From assembly GCA_003819975.1 (NCBI GenBank), contig RPPU01000319.1, positions 1-5,783 on the forward strand: a stretch of DNA of 5,783 nucleotides. Direction: 5' to 3'. The stretch comes from Desulfobacteraceae bacterium. GTDB taxonomy: Bacteria; Desulfobacterota; DSM-4660; Desulfatiglandales; HGW-15. The notes under the pieces were generated by a model. That model saw only the letters and a list, made by a program, of their open reading frames with translations. It ran no database searches and was not told the origin of the DNA. The position numbers and the translations under genes were made by a program. Of the stretch, positions 5,769 to 5,783 are shown piece after piece (position 1 is the stretch's first letter; each line of letters begins with the position of its first letter).

Positions 5769-5783
5769 TTGACACAATACGAC
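5769..5783 (+). CDS. Start of a probable Wzz-type chain-length/export partner (first five codons)
   Basis: TTG at 5769 follows AAGGA (5758-5762) by six bases and lies 26 bases after the export lipoprotein stop. It opens a frame reading Met-Thr-Gln-Tyr-Asp before the window ends. Chain-length determinant proteins (Wzz family) encoded next to Wza homologues often begin with a similar M-x-Q-Y-D/E sequence. Only five codons are visible, so the assignment rests on position, the ribosome site and this short resemblance. Confidence 0.45.

Noticed and set aside
5769..5774. TTGACA at the right end as a -35 promoter box
   Set aside because: It coincides with the likely TTG start codon and ribosome-site spacing of the next gene, and no -10 can be seen before the window ends.

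Overview
The window looks like chromosome from a Gram-negative bacterium. The evidence is a lipobox-bearing Wza-type outer-membrane polysaccharide export protein, a PEP-CTERM/ExeA-type secretion ATPase and sigma70-like promoters. The flavour of the genes (secretion ATPase plus HD-GYP-like protein plus export lipoprotein, an unusual phosphoglycerate kinase, heptameric repeats in a spacer) suggests Desulfobacterota, with Omnitrophota as an alternative. That placement is an inference from protein resemblance, not something the sequence proves.

Left half, minus strand. Positions 1-413 hold the N-terminal part of a PurN-like formyltransferase that runs off the left edge. Upstream of it lies a 358-base spacer (414-771) with three separate structures: a possible multi-hairpin leader RNA (460-541), a long imperfect inverted repeat (545-640) and a degenerate array of 7-base units (661-737). 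Next is a divergent phosphoglycerate kinase (772-2064, minus). It keeps the overall PGK fold signatures and the nucleotide-binding lysines but has changes at several substrate-site positions.

Middle. A 148-base divergent intergenic region separates PGK from a small single-domain cupin (2213-2554, plus). It holds a near-perfect palindrome whose two arms can supply a -35 and a -10 box in both directions, each with a 17-base spacer. This would make it a symmetric bidirectional promoter or an operator for both genes.

Right half, plus strand. A 96-base stretch that is about 91 percent A+T contains a near-consensus sigma70 promoter (2647-2674). It appears to drive an exopolysaccharide/secretion operon: an AAA secretion ATPase (2705-3505), an HD-GYP-like protein that has lost its HD dyad (3489-4544, overlapping the ATPase gene by 17 bases), a Wza-like export lipoprotein (4588-5742), and the first five codons of what is probably a Wzz-type chain-length protein starting with TTG (5769 onward).

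How they fit together: the ATPase and the catalytically altered HD-GYP protein are probably translationally coupled and sit directly before the outer-membrane export channel. This suggests an energy- or nucleotide-responsive control module for polysaccharide export. The PGK/cupin/formyltransferase group is metabolic and appears to be a separate set of transcription units.
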